Below are positions 48,204-57,559 of a stretch of DNA of 64,000 bases, piece after piece. The DNA is from Pseudomonadota bacterium (GTDB lineage Bacteria; Pseudomonadota; Alphaproteobacteria; Rhizobiales; Beijerinckiaceae): NCBI GenBank assembly GCA_020161575.1, contig JAIUNR010000004.1, positions 62,001 to 126,000 on the forward strand. Reading direction: 5' to 3'. Each line of letters starts with the position of its first letter. Position 1 is the first letter of the stretch. The position numbers were made by a program, and so were the translations under genes. The notes under the pieces are model-generated. The model did no database searches, was not told the DNA's origin, and was given only the letters and a program-made list of their open reading frames with translations.

Positions 48204-48710
48204 CTAACGCTCGGAAACGAGCATCACCCAATAGACCCGATGACGTGAACCCGGCTGCGCATGGGCCGCAATGGCGAAAAGCCGGCCGCCCTTCGCCCGA
48301 AGTACGGCATCATGCATCGGCGCGCCGCGCCAGCCTGAAAACGCATCGGCAAAGCTGTGGTAGCCGCCGGAAACCGAGCGGCGCACGACACGCGGCGAAA
48401 AACCTCCCATGGCCAGCGCGCGATCAAGATCGCCCTTTCCGCCATCCTGAAGATCACCCCGCGCCGCCAGCGACGCGGCAGCGGCCTGCGCGATCGAGGC
48501 AAGGCCAGCATCCCAGGCAAGCGGAGCAAGCCCCTCGCGCTGGCGATAGGCATTGATGATCTCGGTCGCGCTTGTCGGATCGAGCGCACTTCCCGGCCGG
48601 GCGAGATCGACATAGAAAGCGGGCTGCGGGGGCGGCGGCACATCCCCAGCACAACCCGCGAGCAGCAAGGCGGCCAGAAGCGGCAGCGATAAACGGATCC
48701 GCATGATCAT
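48204..48710 (-). CDS. CAP (SCP)-domain lipoprotein
   Basis: The 168-residue protein has a lipoprotein signal (LLAALLLAGCAG, cysteine at residue 20) and a CAP/SCP fold with INAYRQREGLAPLAWDAGLA and HDAVLRAKGGRLFAIAA. CAP-domain proteins occur in many bacterial envelopes, mostly without known function. The start overlaps the stop of the upstream mechanosensitive channel gene as ATGA. Confidence 0.82.
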   Translation of the reverse strand: MIMRIRLSLPLLAALLLAGCAGDVPPPPQPAFYVDLARPGSALDPTSATEIINAYRQREGLAPLAWDAGLASIAQAAAASLAARGDLQDGGKGDLDRALAMGGFSPRVVRRSVSGGYHSFADAFSGWRGAPMHDAVLRAKGGRLFAIAAHAQPGSRHRVYWVMLVSER

Positions 48711-51127
48711 TCCGCTTTCTTCGCCATTGCCTGCACAAGCGCTTCCGCGGCTTCCTCGTTGCCGGCGATTCCCGCGATCTCCACCCGGCGCGTCGGATAG
48801 GGAATCGCGATCTTCGCTTCGCGCAGACGCCGGAAGATATCGAAGAGCAGCTCGGAGCGCGTCACCGACATCGAGTCGACATCGACAAAGCAGCGCAATT
48901 CGAAATCGAGGCCGGATTCGCCGAAATTCTTGAACACCACCGTCGGCGCCGGCTCGCTCATCACCTCCCGATGCGCGAGTGCCGCATCCTTGAGTAGCTG
49001 CGCCACCTCATCCGGCTCGGCCTGATATTCGACGCTCACCGGAATGATGATGCGGCCCGTGCGATCCGCATGCATCCAGTTCTTCACACGCCCGGAAATG
49101 AAGGCCGAGTTGGGGATGATCAGGCTCGCGCGGTCAAAAGTCTGGATCTCCGTGGCCCTGACATTGATCCGCTTCACCGTACCCTGCTCGTTATCGACCA
49201 CGATCCAGTCGCCAACGCGGATCGGGCGCTCCCAAAGCAGGATGAGCCCGGAGACGAAATTGCTGACGATGGATTGCAGACCAAAACCGATACCCACCGA
49301 GAGCGCGCCGGCCACGATGGTGATCTTCTCCAGCGAGAGGCCGAGCTGGCCAAGCGCGATCATCGCGGCGACGAAAGTGCCGACATAGCCGAAGATCGTG
49401 CGGATGGAATTGCGCAGGCCGACATCGAGATCCGTTTGCGGCAGATAGCGCGTATCAAGCCAGTTCTGGATCGCGCGGGTCAGCAGGAAACCAACCGCGA
49501 ACAGGGCGATGGCCAGAGCAATTGTCGCGAGCGAAATCGAAACGCCGCCGACCTGGAAGCCGAAAAACGCCGCGCGGACATTGCCGAGCAGGTTCGAGGA
49601 ATCGACCCCCCATGGCGCGAGCGCCAGCATGGCGAGCATCACGAACAGGATCAGACGCGCCGCGCCCGCGCCCAGAACGGAAATCTGGTCGAGAGAGGAT
49701 GCCGCGAGCCCGGTCGCCTCGCGCACCCGCTTGCCCAGCACGCCTTTGGCGGAGAGCCCGGCACCCAGAACTTCCTCGATGAAAACCAGCGCGAGCGCCA
49801 TGCTCAACCCGAGGATCGCGATCCAGACGACCTGCGCGACAAGAAATCCCGCCAGCGCGACAAAGCCTGCCACCGCCGCGCCGAGGATGGCAATCGCCGC
49901 GCTCCAGCCGCCAAGCCGCAGCGGCAGAAGCTTGCCGCTCCCGCCACTTTCCTCGCCTTCGCTCTGGAAGGCACGCGCGAAACCGCGCATGATCGCAAGC
50001 GCGGCCAGGCTCGCGAAAAGACCGCGCATCAGGATCGTCAGCGGCAGCGAGGCCACGATCGCGGCGGCAAGCGCCTCCGCGATCCGACCAAGCGCCACGA
50101 TGAGCGCGACGAGGCGGATGACCCGCCACAATTCACGCGCCATGCGGTCTGGCATATCGAACAGACGGGTCTCACGGCGATGCGGCGAGAGCACGCCCAT
50201 TCCGAGCGCGCTCATGCCGAGCACGAAGGCGAGGCCGGAGGTGAAGGCCTCCATGACGGGATCCGCGCGCCCCGGCAAAAGACCGAAGGCGCGGAAGAGC
50301 ATGTGAAGAAGATAGAGCAGGAGAGCTGGCGCCGCGGCGTTGAACAGGATCGCGCGCAAGGCAATCAGCGCCTTTTCGAGCGCATTGGCCTCGACGACGC
50401 CCTCCTCGGTTTCGTGCAGGCCGAAAGAGCCGGAGCGCACCCAACGGCGGGCGCGCGGCAGGAAGGCGCCTGCCCCGATGGCCAGGGCAACCAGGAAAAC
50501 AAGCTCGTACCAGTCGAGATTGCCCAGAATCGTCTCGCCCCATTGCCAGAGCAGGAAGTTCAGCGCTCTGAAATCCGCAGGGACCTGCCGCGCGACATCA
50601 TACCAAAGCCAGGGCGAGAGGACCGAATCTTCCTGCGCGAGAATCGCGCGGGTGAAATTCTGCCGACGCCTCTCAAGCACAGCCTCTTTCACCTGCTCGA
50701 CCCGCAGGCCAAGCGCGCGGGCGAGGCGAAGCGTCTCATCGGCCTCCTGCCAATGTTTCTGCTGTTCGGCACGGTCACGCGCGACATCGGGGCTCTCGCT
50801 CTGGCCCTTGGAGGTATCCGGTGCGGGGCCGAGCTTCTCGATCCGCGCCTTGATCTCATCCGCGCGTGGCTGTTCGCGCCCGACCATCTCGTCGATCCCC
50901 GCCGCGATGGCATCGAGCTGCGCACGCAACTCCGCCAGGCGATCGTCCTTCAGCGTCTCACGCCGGAGCGCCGCCTCGATCTGCGTGAGTTCAAGACGAC
51001 CGGAATCGATCAGCGCTCTCGGTTCCCGGACCGGGACATTCTGCGCAAGAGCCATCCCGGAAAACGCCACCAGCAGGGCGAACGCGAGAAATCGGGAAAG
51101 CGAGAAAAAAGCAAGGAAGCGGGTCAT
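48707..51127 (-). CDS. Large mechanosensitive ion channel (DUF3772 + MscS)
   Basis: The 806-residue protein has a signal peptide (FLAFALLVAFSGMALA), a periplasmic DUF3772-like coiled region (about 30-150, rich in Glu, Arg and Leu), several membrane segments, and a C-terminal MscS channel with VGDWIVVDNEQGTVKRINVRATEIQTFD and LIIPNSAFISG. Such channels release solutes on osmotic downshock. The CAP lipoprotein is translated in overlap downstream. The 138-base gap to ccoS holds no gene that I can see. Confidence 0.87.
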   Translation of the reverse strand: MTRFLAFFSLSRFLAFALLVAFSGMALAQNVPVREPRALIDSGRLELTQIEAALRRETLKDDRLAELRAQLDAIAAGIDEMVGREQPRADEIKARIEKLGPAPDTSKGQSESPDVARDRAEQQKHWQEADETLRLARALGLRVEQVKEAVLERRRQNFTRAILAQEDSVLSPWLWYDVARQVPADFRALNFLLWQWGETILGNLDWYELVFLVALAIGAGAFLPRARRWVRSGSFGLHETEEGVVEANALEKALIALRAILFNAAAPALLLYLLHMLFRAFGLLPGRADPVMEAFTSGLAFVLGMSALGMGVLSPHRRETRLFDMPDRMARELWRVIRLVALIVALGRIAEALAAAIVASLPLTILMRGLFASLAALAIMRGFARAFQSEGEESGGSGKLLPLRLGGWSAAIAILGAAVAGFVALAGFLVAQVVWIAILGLSMALALVFIEEVLGAGLSAKGVLGKRVREATGLAASSLDQISVLGAGAARLILFVMLAMLALAPWGVDSSNLLGNVRAAFFGFQVGGVSISLATIALAIALFAVGFLLTRAIQNWLDTRYLPQTDLDVGLRNSIRTIFGYVGTFVAAMIALGQLGLSLEKITIVAGALSVGIGFGLQSIVSNFVSGLILLWERPIRVGDWIVVDNEQGTVKRINVRATEIQTFDRASLIIPNSAFISGRVKNWMHADRTGRIIIPVSVEYQAEPDEVAQLLKDAALAHREVMSEPAPTVVFKNFGESGLDFELRCFVDVDSMSVTRSELLFDIFRRLREAKIAIPYPTRRVEIAGIAGNEEAAEALVQAMAKKAE

Positions 51128-51265
51128 GCACAGAGCCTGTTACGAAAGCAGGGCGAAAAGCCCGCCGATTCGGGCGAGAGCATGACCATAGCGGTGGAAG
51201 GCGGACGGAAAAGCACAAGCATGCGGTTTCCCAGCCACATCCCGTAAAATCGGGGGAAAGCGATG

Positions 51266-51418
51266 TCAGCGCGTGGGAAGATCGTCGTCGTCGAGCACCC
51301 GATGGGCCGCCCCCTCGAGATCCTCGAATTGCCCCGCCTTCATCGACCAGACGAAAGCCGCCAGCCCCAACAGGCCCAGCGAAAGCGCCAACGGCACCAG
51401 ATAGACCAGAACGTTCAT
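51266..51418 (-). CDS. ccoS: cbb3 oxidase maturation protein CcoS
   Basis: A 50-residue frame encodes one membrane helix (VLVYLVPLALSLGLLGLAAFVWSMKAGQFEDLEG) with the CcoS-typical FVW-MK-GQF-DLEG motif and an acidic C-terminal VLDDDD. Its ATG overlaps the ccoI stop as ATGA. CcoS is needed for correct cofactor assembly in cbb3 oxidase. It is the last gene of the operon. Confidence 0.92.
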   Translation of the reverse strand: MNVLVYLVPLALSLGLLGLAAFVWSMKAGQFEDLEGAAHRVLDDDDLPTR

Positions 51419-53610
51419 CCCCGCCTCCCCGCTCGAAGCGCGTTGAGCGTCACCAGCACGGACGAGCCGGACATGGCGAGCGCCGCGATCAGCGGCGTCA
51501 CATAGCCGGCAATCGCCAGCGGCACCGCAATGAAATTATAGATGACGGCCAACCAGAGATTTTCAAGCATCAGCCGATGCGCACGGCGGCTGATCACAAG
51601 CGCATCCGCCACCGGCTGGAGCTTCTCGCCGATGAAAACCGCATCCGCCTGTGCCTGCGCGATATGCGCGGCATCGATCGGCGACATGGAAACCGAGGCC
51701 GCCGCGAGCGCGGGCGCATCGTTGAGCCCGTCCCCCACCATCAGGACCTTGCGGCCTTCGGTGGCCAGCATCTCCAGCCGTGCGATCTTGTCCTGCGGTT
51801 TGAGGGCCGCGCCATATTCCTCGATGGCGAGCGCGCCAGCGGCCTCGCGTACCGCCGCCTCGTGATCGCCGGAAAGGATGAGAAGGCGCAGGCCCGCGCG
51901 CTTGAGCGCCTGCACCGTTTCCACCGCATCCGGGCGCAATTTCTGCCCGATGGCGATCACCGCGCCGGTTTCGCCGAATTTCACGCCGATCAGGGAAGCG
52001 GAGGGGTAGGCGAGCGAAATACGGCCGGCTTCAAAGCCCAAACCCGCCGCTTCGGGTTTGCCGAGGAAGACCGGCTTGCCGTCGAGCATGGCGGAAACGC
52101 CGATGCCCGGCTCCTCGCGTGCTTCCGGCACGGGCTCACGCGAATCGGCGGCGCGCGCCAGCGCGCATGCCAGCGGATGGCGGCTCGACAGCGCGAGCCT
52201 GCCCGCCAGTGCGACAAGACCGGGATCAAGTGCCGCCGCGTTCATCACGCTGGCTTCGGGAAGGGTGAGCGTGCCGGTCTTGTCGAAGACAACCGTATCC
52301 GCCGCCGCGAAACGCTCCAGCGCCTCGCCGGAATTGAGCAGGATACGCGCCCGGAACAGCGCGCCCGAAGCCACGACCTGCACGGCCGGAATCGCAAGGC
52401 CCAGCGCGCAGGGGCAGGTGATGATCAAAACCGTGATCGCGATGATCAGCGCGGGATGCCAGCCAAGGCCGAAGGCCATCCAGCCAAGAAAGGTCAGCAG
52501 GGCCGTGACATGCACGACCGGCGCGTAAAGCCGTGCCGCGCGATCGGCAAGCTGAACATAGCGCGAGCGGTTTTCCGTTGCCCGGTCGAGCAGGGACTGC
52601 ACCTCGGAAAGAAGCGTGCCCTCCTCCGCCGCCCGGACCTTGATGCGCAAGGTGCCCGTGAGGTTGAGCGTGCCGGCATAGACTTCGGCCCCGGCTTCCA
52701 CCGGACGCGGCAACGTCTCGCCGGTAACGAGGGAGGAATCGATTTCCGAATGCCCGTCGATCACCGCGCCATCGACGCTGACGCGCTCGCCCGGCCGGAC
52801 CAGCACGATATCTCCCGCAACCAGCGCGGCGACAGGGACGGTGCGGATCTCGGTTTCGGAGACGAACTTCACCGCCGTCTCGGATTTCAGCGCCGCGAGA
52901 TTGGTCGCGACCGCGCGCGTGCGCCGGCGCATCGCCCGTTCGAGATAGCGTCCGATCAGCAGGAAGAAGAGCAGCATCACGGCCGAGTCGAAATAGGCAT
53001 GTTCGGCGTGATTCAGGGTCTCGACAACGCTCATGCCAAGCGCGAGCAGCACGCCGAGCGAAATCGGCACATCCATATTCACGGCACGGGCTTTAAGTGC
53101 CCGCGCAGCGCTCTCGAAGAAGGGACGGCCGGCATAAAAGGCGGCCGGCAGTGCGATCAGCGCCGACAGCCAGTGGAAGAAATCGCGCGTTTCCGGGGTG
53201 ATATCCGAGACATTGCCCGCCCAGACCGAGACCGAAAGCAGCATGATGTTCATCATGGCGAAACCGGCGACGCCAAGGCAGATCAGCAAGCGCTTCTCTT
53301 CCGCCTTTTCCTGGTCCTCCGCCCGGTCGAGCGAGAACGGATAGGCCTTGAACCCGATATCATCCATGCGGTCGAGAATTCGACCGGGCGATATCTTCTC
53401 CGGCTCCCATTCGACAGTCACGCGCTTGTTGGCGAGATTGACGCGCGCGCCGGCGACACCCGGCTCCGAGCCAAGCCCTTTTTCGATCGCCCGCATGCAG
53501 GCCGCGCAATGGATGCCTTCAACCGCAAGATCCATCGCCGCGCGCCCGCCTTCCGAAGGGCGGACGAAAACGGAAAAGTCTCGCCTGTCGCTTGCCAGGA
53601 CCTCGGTCAT
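51415..53610 (-). CDS. ccoI: Copper-transporting P-type ATPase CcoI (FixI)
   Basis: This pump delivers copper for the cbb3 oxidase. The 731-residue protein has an N-terminal metal-binding domain with CAAC (C35, C38), the membrane CPC motif (399-401, TCPCALGLA), the phosphorylated D443 in DKTGTLT, TGE in DSSLVTGETL and GDGLNDAPAL. The ATG at 53610 with GGAG six bases upstream is preferred to a GTG one codon earlier. It follows ccoH by 9 bases and overlaps ccoS by 4. Confidence 0.95.
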   Translation of the reverse strand: MTEVLASDRRDFSVFVRPSEGGRAAMDLAVEGIHCAACMRAIEKGLGSEPGVAGARVNLANKRVTVEWEPEKISPGRILDRMDDIGFKAYPFSLDRAEDQEKAEEKRLLICLGVAGFAMMNIMLLSVSVWAGNVSDITPETRDFFHWLSALIALPAAFYAGRPFFESAARALKARAVNMDVPISLGVLLALGMSVVETLNHAEHAYFDSAVMLLFFLLIGRYLERAMRRRTRAVATNLAALKSETAVKFVSETEIRTVPVAALVAGDIVLVRPGERVSVDGAVIDGHSEIDSSLVTGETLPRPVEAGAEVYAGTLNLTGTLRIKVRAAEEGTLLSEVQSLLDRATENRSRYVQLADRAARLYAPVVHVTALLTFLGWMAFGLGWHPALIIAITVLIITCPCALGLAIPAVQVVASGALFRARILLNSGEALERFAAADTVVFDKTGTLTLPEASVMNAAALDPGLVALAGRLALSSRHPLACALARAADSREPVPEAREEPGIGVSAMLDGKPVFLGKPEAAGLGFEAGRISLAYPSASLIGVKFGETGAVIAIGQKLRPDAVETVQALKRAGLRLLILSGDHEAAVREAAGALAIEEYGAALKPQDKIARLEMLATEGRKVLMVGDGLNDAPALAAASVSMSPIDAAHIAQAQADAVFIGEKLQPVADALVISRRAHRLMLENLWLAVIYNFIAVPLAIAGYVTPLIAALAMSGSSVLVTLNALRAGRRG

Positions 53611-53619
53611 CACCGTCTC

Positions 53620-54153
53620 CTAATCGCGCAGAAGGACCTTGCGCTGCGAAAGGAAGCGCCGTGCGCCCCCTTGCCTCGCCTCGATCGTCAACAGCCATTG
53701 CCCGGTCGCGAGCGGAGGAAATTCCGCGCCATAGCGCCCCGGTCCTTCCACGAACAGCTTAATGCGCTGGTCGAGCTTGGCGTCCGTCGGGCGTTCGATC
53801 CGCGCGAAAACCTCCAACCCGCCAAGCGGCGCGCCGGTTTTGTCGCGCAGCTCCACACCCAGAACACCCGATTTGAGGCGGGCGGTCACCACATCCACCT
53901 GCCAGCCGAGCTGGTCCTGCGCCTGCGCCGCTTCCAGCTCGCGATTGAAACGCTGGCTCGCCTCGTAGGCGCTCTTGACCTCGATGCCGGGCATGGTGCG
54001 CAAAGCCAAGGTCATCATTACCATATTGACCGCGAAGATCACGGCGAAGAACGCCACAAGGGCAACCAGGACATGCGTCCCGGTGATCTTGCGCGGTGCT
54101 TTTTCCGGCCCGGAAGAAGGCGCAAGGCGCGAGGTCGGCAGCTCAACCGGCAT
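53620..54153 (-). CDS. ccoH: cbb3 oxidase assembly protein CcoH (FixH)
   Basis: The 177-residue protein has one membrane helix (THVLVALVAFFAVIFAVNMVMM) and a periplasmic FixH domain (YEASQRFNRELEAAQAQDQLGWQ, PPLATGQWLLTIEA). FixH binds copper chaperoning partners and is required for cbb3 assembly. The ATG at 54153 has GGAG eight bases upstream; frame upstream of it lacks similarity. Confidence 0.9.
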   Translation of the reverse strand: MPVELPTSRLAPSSGPEKAPRKITGTHVLVALVAFFAVIFAVNMVMMTLALRTMPGIEVKSAYEASQRFNRELEAAQAQDQLGWQVDVVTARLKSGVLGVELRDKTGAPLGGLEVFARIERPTDAKLDQRIKLFVEGPGRYGAEFPPLATGQWLLTIEARQGGARRFLSQRKVLLRD

Positions 54154-54222
54154 GTAGAAAACTCCGCAGCAACTCATGGGTCCAAACCTTTGGGCAGAAC
54201 GGCATCTGGCGAACAATGACGC

Positions 54223-55662
54223 CTAGCCCGGCCCAAAGAAATGATCTTTCGCAACCACGCGCTCGCCTGCGAAAAGATCGGCGGCGTGAATGCGGATGGG
54301 AACGCTCTTCTGGTCGAGCACGCCCTTCGGCACGGTGACCAGCGCGCGCACTTCGCGCGTCGTATCGGGCTCGACCGCGACAACCGGGCGCCAATCCGCC
54401 GTGGAGGTGATATTGGTGACCTCGATCACGATGCCAGGCACACCTTCCACCGTCAGCGCGAAATGGCGGGCATCGGGGCGTTTGTTGATCAGGCGCACGG
54501 TGAAAGCGTTGCGTACGGAGCCATCCGCCAGCGTCACGAAGAGCGGGTTGCGATCATGGATAAGGCTGATCCCGGCCGTCGCGCGTGTCGCGAGCTGATA
54601 GAGCATCGCCCCGCCGACAACCGCCACGACCGCGAAGTAGATCAGGGTGCGCGGGCGGATCGGCCGCCACACCTTTTCCGGCTCGCCAGCTGCGCGCGCC
54701 TTCACGTTATTGTCCGTGTCATAGGCGATGAGGCTGGTCGGTCGGCCAATCTTCGTCATGACATTGTCGCATGCATCGATGCACAGGCCGCACTGGATGC
54801 ATTCGAGCTGCGATCCATGGCGGATATCGATGCCGGTGGGGCATACGGCGACGCATTGGTTGCAATCCACGCAATCACCCGCAGATTGCCCCGCCGCCCG
54901 CAGTTTCGTCGCCTCTTTCAAGGAAGTGCGCGGCTCGCCGCGATCATAGCGGTATGTAACGTTGAGCGCCTCTTCATCCGTCAGCGCAGCCTGGATGCGG
55001 GGCCAGGGGCACATGTAGTTGCAGACCTGCTCGCGCATGATGCCCGCGAGCGTGTAGGTCGTGAAGGTCAGGATCGCGATCCAGACATAGGCGGCGAACG
55101 GCGCCGTGCCCGTGGCGAGTTCGCGCACGAGGGTCGGCGCATCCGCGAAATAGAGGACCCAGGCGCCGCCCGTCCACCAGGCGATGAACAGCCAGACCGC
55201 GTGTTTCGCGATCTTGCGTGCCCAGACCTCGATATTCCAGACGCCTTCATCGCGCTTGATGCGCTCGCGACGATCGCCTTCGAAAAAGCGCTCGACGACA
55301 AGGAAGAGATCGCTCCACACCGTCTGCGGGCATAGATAGCCGCACCAGATGCGCCCCGCGATCGCGTTCATCAGGAACAGGACCAACGCAGCAATAACCA
55401 GCAGGCCGGTGAAGTAATAGACTTCCTGCGGCCAGACCTCGATCGGAAAGAAATAGAAACGCCGGTTGACCAGATCCACCAGCACCGCCTGATTGGGCAG
55501 GTTGGGGCCACGATCCCAGCGCAGGAAAGGCAGGAAATAATAAATGCCGAGGCAGATGAAGAGCGCTGCCCATTTGATCCGTCGATAGAACCCGCTTACC
55601 GCCTGTGGATAGACCTTCTTGGCGGAAGCATAGAGGGGAAGATCGTCGAGATCGCTGGACAT
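54223..55662 (-). CDS. ccoG: Cytochrome c oxidase accessory protein CcoG (FixG/RdxA)
   Basis: CcoG is a membrane iron-sulfur protein that reduces copper for cbb3 assembly. The 479-residue protein has two 4Fe-4S sets: C264, C267, C270, C274 and C288, C291, C294, C298, within CVDCNQCVAVCP and CIQCGLCIDACD. Five membrane segments and CGYLCPQTVW precede them, and a periplasmic C-terminal Ig-like domain follows. It is 99 bases after ccoP on the same strand. Confidence 0.94.
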   Translation of the reverse strand: MSSDLDDLPLYASAKKVYPQAVSGFYRRIKWAALFICLGIYYFLPFLRWDRGPNLPNQAVLVDLVNRRFYFFPIEVWPQEVYYFTGLLVIAALVLFLMNAIAGRIWCGYLCPQTVWSDLFLVVERFFEGDRRERIKRDEGVWNIEVWARKIAKHAVWLFIAWWTGGAWVLYFADAPTLVRELATGTAPFAAYVWIAILTFTTYTLAGIMREQVCNYMCPWPRIQAALTDEEALNVTYRYDRGEPRTSLKEATKLRAAGQSAGDCVDCNQCVAVCPTGIDIRHGSQLECIQCGLCIDACDNVMTKIGRPTSLIAYDTDNNVKARAAGEPEKVWRPIRPRTLIYFAVVAVVGGAMLYQLATRATAGISLIHDRNPLFVTLADGSVRNAFTVRLINKRPDARHFALTVEGVPGIVIEVTNITSTADWRPVVAVEPDTTREVRALVTVPKGVLDQKSVPIRIHAADLFAGERVVAKDHFFGPG

Positions 55663-55761
55663 GATGCCTGCCTTGTCTGCGGCCCGGCACCATAGCCGGG
55701 AAGCGTGGCCCGCCGGATCAAATCCAGCGGGCCGGAACCGGAGAACCGGTGTCGGAGGCGG

Positions 55762-56643
55762 TTATTTGCCGCCGCCGAGGTTATGCACGTAGATCGTGAG
55801 CGCCTTCACTGTGACCGGATCAAGGCGATGCGCCCAGGCCGGCATCATACCGGCGCGGCTATTGGCGATGGTCTCGACCAGATCCTCAACCGTATTGCCG
55901 TAAAGCGTGATCGCGTCGGTGAGGTTGGGAGCGCCGAGCTCCTTGTTCCCCTTGCCGGCATCGCCATGGCAAGCCGCACAATTATCCGCGAAGAGCTTTC
56001 CGCCCACAGCCTTGTCATAGCCGGCTTCGCTCGCCTGCCCGGCAAGCACGCGGACGTGATTGGCGACCTGCCGGATTTCCTCCTTCTTGAGCAGGCCGTC
56101 ACGCCCGAATGCCGGCATTGCCGAAACGCGCGTGTCGGAATCATTGCTCGAACGGATGCCGTGCTTGAGCGTGGTGTGGATCTCCTCAAGCGAGCCGCCC
56201 CACAACCATTCGTCATCGTTGAGGTTCGGGTAGCCCTTGGAACCCGCACCGCCGAGGCCATGGCAGGGCGCGCAATTGTCACCGAAGGCCGCGCGGCCCT
56301 GCGCCAGGGCGAGGCTGAGCAGTTTCGGATCCGCCTTGATCGCCGCAAGCTCGACCTTGGCAAGATCAGCCGCCTGCGCAGAACGCTTCGTTTTCAGCGC
56401 GTCGAGCTCCACCTGAACCTCGGCGCGGGAAGAATAGCCGAGCACCCCTTGCGTGTAGCCCGAGATCGTCGGCCAGGCCGGATAGGCGATGAAATACCCG
56501 ATCGACCAGATGATCGTGGCATAGAAGATGTTCAGCCACCAGCGCGGCAGCGGCGTGTTGAGTTCCTTGATGCCATCCCATTCATGGCCGGTCGTGGTCC
56601 GGCCCGTGAGGGCATCGCGTTCTTCGGTATTGTGTCCGGCCAT
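55762..56643 (-). CDS. ccoP: cbb3-type cytochrome c oxidase subunit III (CcoP)
   Basis: CcoP is the dihaem cytochrome c subunit that receives electrons. The 293-residue protein has one N-terminal membrane helix (WWLNIFYATIIWSIGYFIAYPAW) and two c-type haem sites, CAPCH at 124-128 and CAACH at 222-226, with axial methionines in SAMPAFG and GMMPAW. GGAGGA precedes the ATG at 56643. It lies 4 bases after ccoQ. Confidence 0.96.
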   Translation of the reverse strand: MAGHNTEERDALTGRTTTGHEWDGIKELNTPLPRWWLNIFYATIIWSIGYFIAYPAWPTISGYTQGVLGYSSRAEVQVELDALKTKRSAQAADLAKVELAAIKADPKLLSLALAQGRAAFGDNCAPCHGLGGAGSKGYPNLNDDEWLWGGSLEEIHTTLKHGIRSSNDSDTRVSAMPAFGRDGLLKKEEIRQVANHVRVLAGQASEAGYDKAVGGKLFADNCAACHGDAGKGNKELGAPNLTDAITLYGNTVEDLVETIANSRAGMMPAWAHRLDPVTVKALTIYVHNLGGGK

Positions 56644-56647
56644 CGGA

Positions 56648-56803
56648 TCAATCCTCCCTGAGAGGCATCTGGGCGGCCGCATCGAACTTGTCACGGTTCT
56701 TGGGCCAGAGAGCGTAGGCAACCACCACGGCGAAGACGGTCATGAAGAAAATGACCCCCAATTGCTGGGCGATCGCGGCGAGGAGCGCATAGGTTTCAGC
56801 CAT
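56648..56803 (-). CDS. ccoQ: cbb3 oxidase small subunit CcoQ (FixQ)
   Basis: The 51-residue protein has one membrane helix (QLGVIFFMTVFAVVVAYALWPKN) followed by a soluble tail, the standard CcoQ form. GGAGCAGGAA precedes the ATG at 56803. It sits between ccoO and ccoP, with gaps of 10 and 4 bases. CcoQ stabilises the oxidase complex. Confidence 0.92.
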   Translation of the reverse strand: MAETYALLAAIAQQLGVIFFMTVFAVVVAYALWPKNRDKFDAAAQMPLRED

Positions 56804-56813
56804 TTCCTGCTCC

Positions 56814-57548
56814 TCAGCGATAATTGGCCTTGGCGTCATAGCCCTTGAAATCGACCATGGTCCCCAGAACCTGGAGATAGGCGATCAGGGCATCGGCCTC
56901 GGTGATCTTTTGCGGATTGCCGTCGAAATCACGGATCTGCACCTTGGGATAGCGCTTCTCGAGGCCGGCAGCGCCCGCATCATCCGGGTTGAGCTGCGCC
57001 TTGAGATCCGCCCCGGCATTGGCGATCATCTCATCCGAATAGGGCACGCCGCCGAGGCGGTTGGCCTTCAGATGACCGGCGATATCCGCCGTGTCGAGCT
57101 CCGTCTTCGCGAGATAGGGGTAGCCCGGCATGATCGATTGCGGCACCAGCGCGCGCGGATTCACGAGATGCTGGAGCTGCCATTCATCGGAATACTTGCC
57201 GCCGACGCGGGCGAGATCCGGCCCCGTGCGCTTCGAACCCCATTGGAAGGGCTTGTCGAACATGCTCTCGGCCGCGAGCGAATAGTGACCGTAGCGCTCG
57301 ACCTCGTCACGCAGCGGACGCACCATCTGGCTGTGACAATTGTAGCAGCCCTCGCGGATGTAGATATGCCGGCCGGCCAGCTCCAGCGGGGTGTAGGGGC
57401 GCACGCCCTTCACCTGCTCGATGGTCGAGCGGAGATAGAAGAGCGGCGCGATCTCGACGAGGCCGCCGATCGAGATCACGACGATGACCCCGAGCGAGAG
57501 GAGAATCGAGTTCTTCTCGAAAATGGCGTGTTTTTTCCAGAGCGACAT
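56814..57548 (-). CDS. ccoO: cbb3-type cytochrome c oxidase subunit II (CcoO)
   Basis: CcoO is the monohaem cytochrome c subunit. The 244-residue protein has an N-terminal membrane anchor ([25 protein letters not shown]), the haem site CYNCH at 68-72 in [16 protein letters not shown], and a distal methionine in [10 protein letters not shown]. It follows ccoN by 11 bases and precedes ccoQ. Confidence 0.96.
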   Translation of the reverse strand: MSLWKKHAIFEKNSILLSLGVIVVISIGGLVEIAPLFYLRSTIEQVKGVRPYTPLELAGRHIYIREGCYNCHSQMVRPLRDEVERYGHYSLAAESMFDKPFQWGSKRTGPDLARVGGKYSDEWQLQHLVNPRALVPQSIMPGYPYLAKTELDTADIAGHLKANRLGGVPYSDEMIANAGADLKAQLNPDDAGAAGLEKRYPKVQIRDFDGNPQKITEADALIAYLQVLGTMVDFKGYDAKANYR

Positions 57549-57559
57549 GCTTCTGCTCC

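Noticed and set aside
49070-51247. A 725-codon open frame opposite the mechanosensitive channel gene
   Set aside because: Low-complexity Arg/Glu/Asp-rich antisense translation with no family resemblance; a shadow of the channel gene.
51577-54219. An 880-codon open frame opposite ccoI and ccoH
   Set aside because: Both opposite-strand genes are clearly coding with all family motifs; the antisense frame has no recognisable domain.
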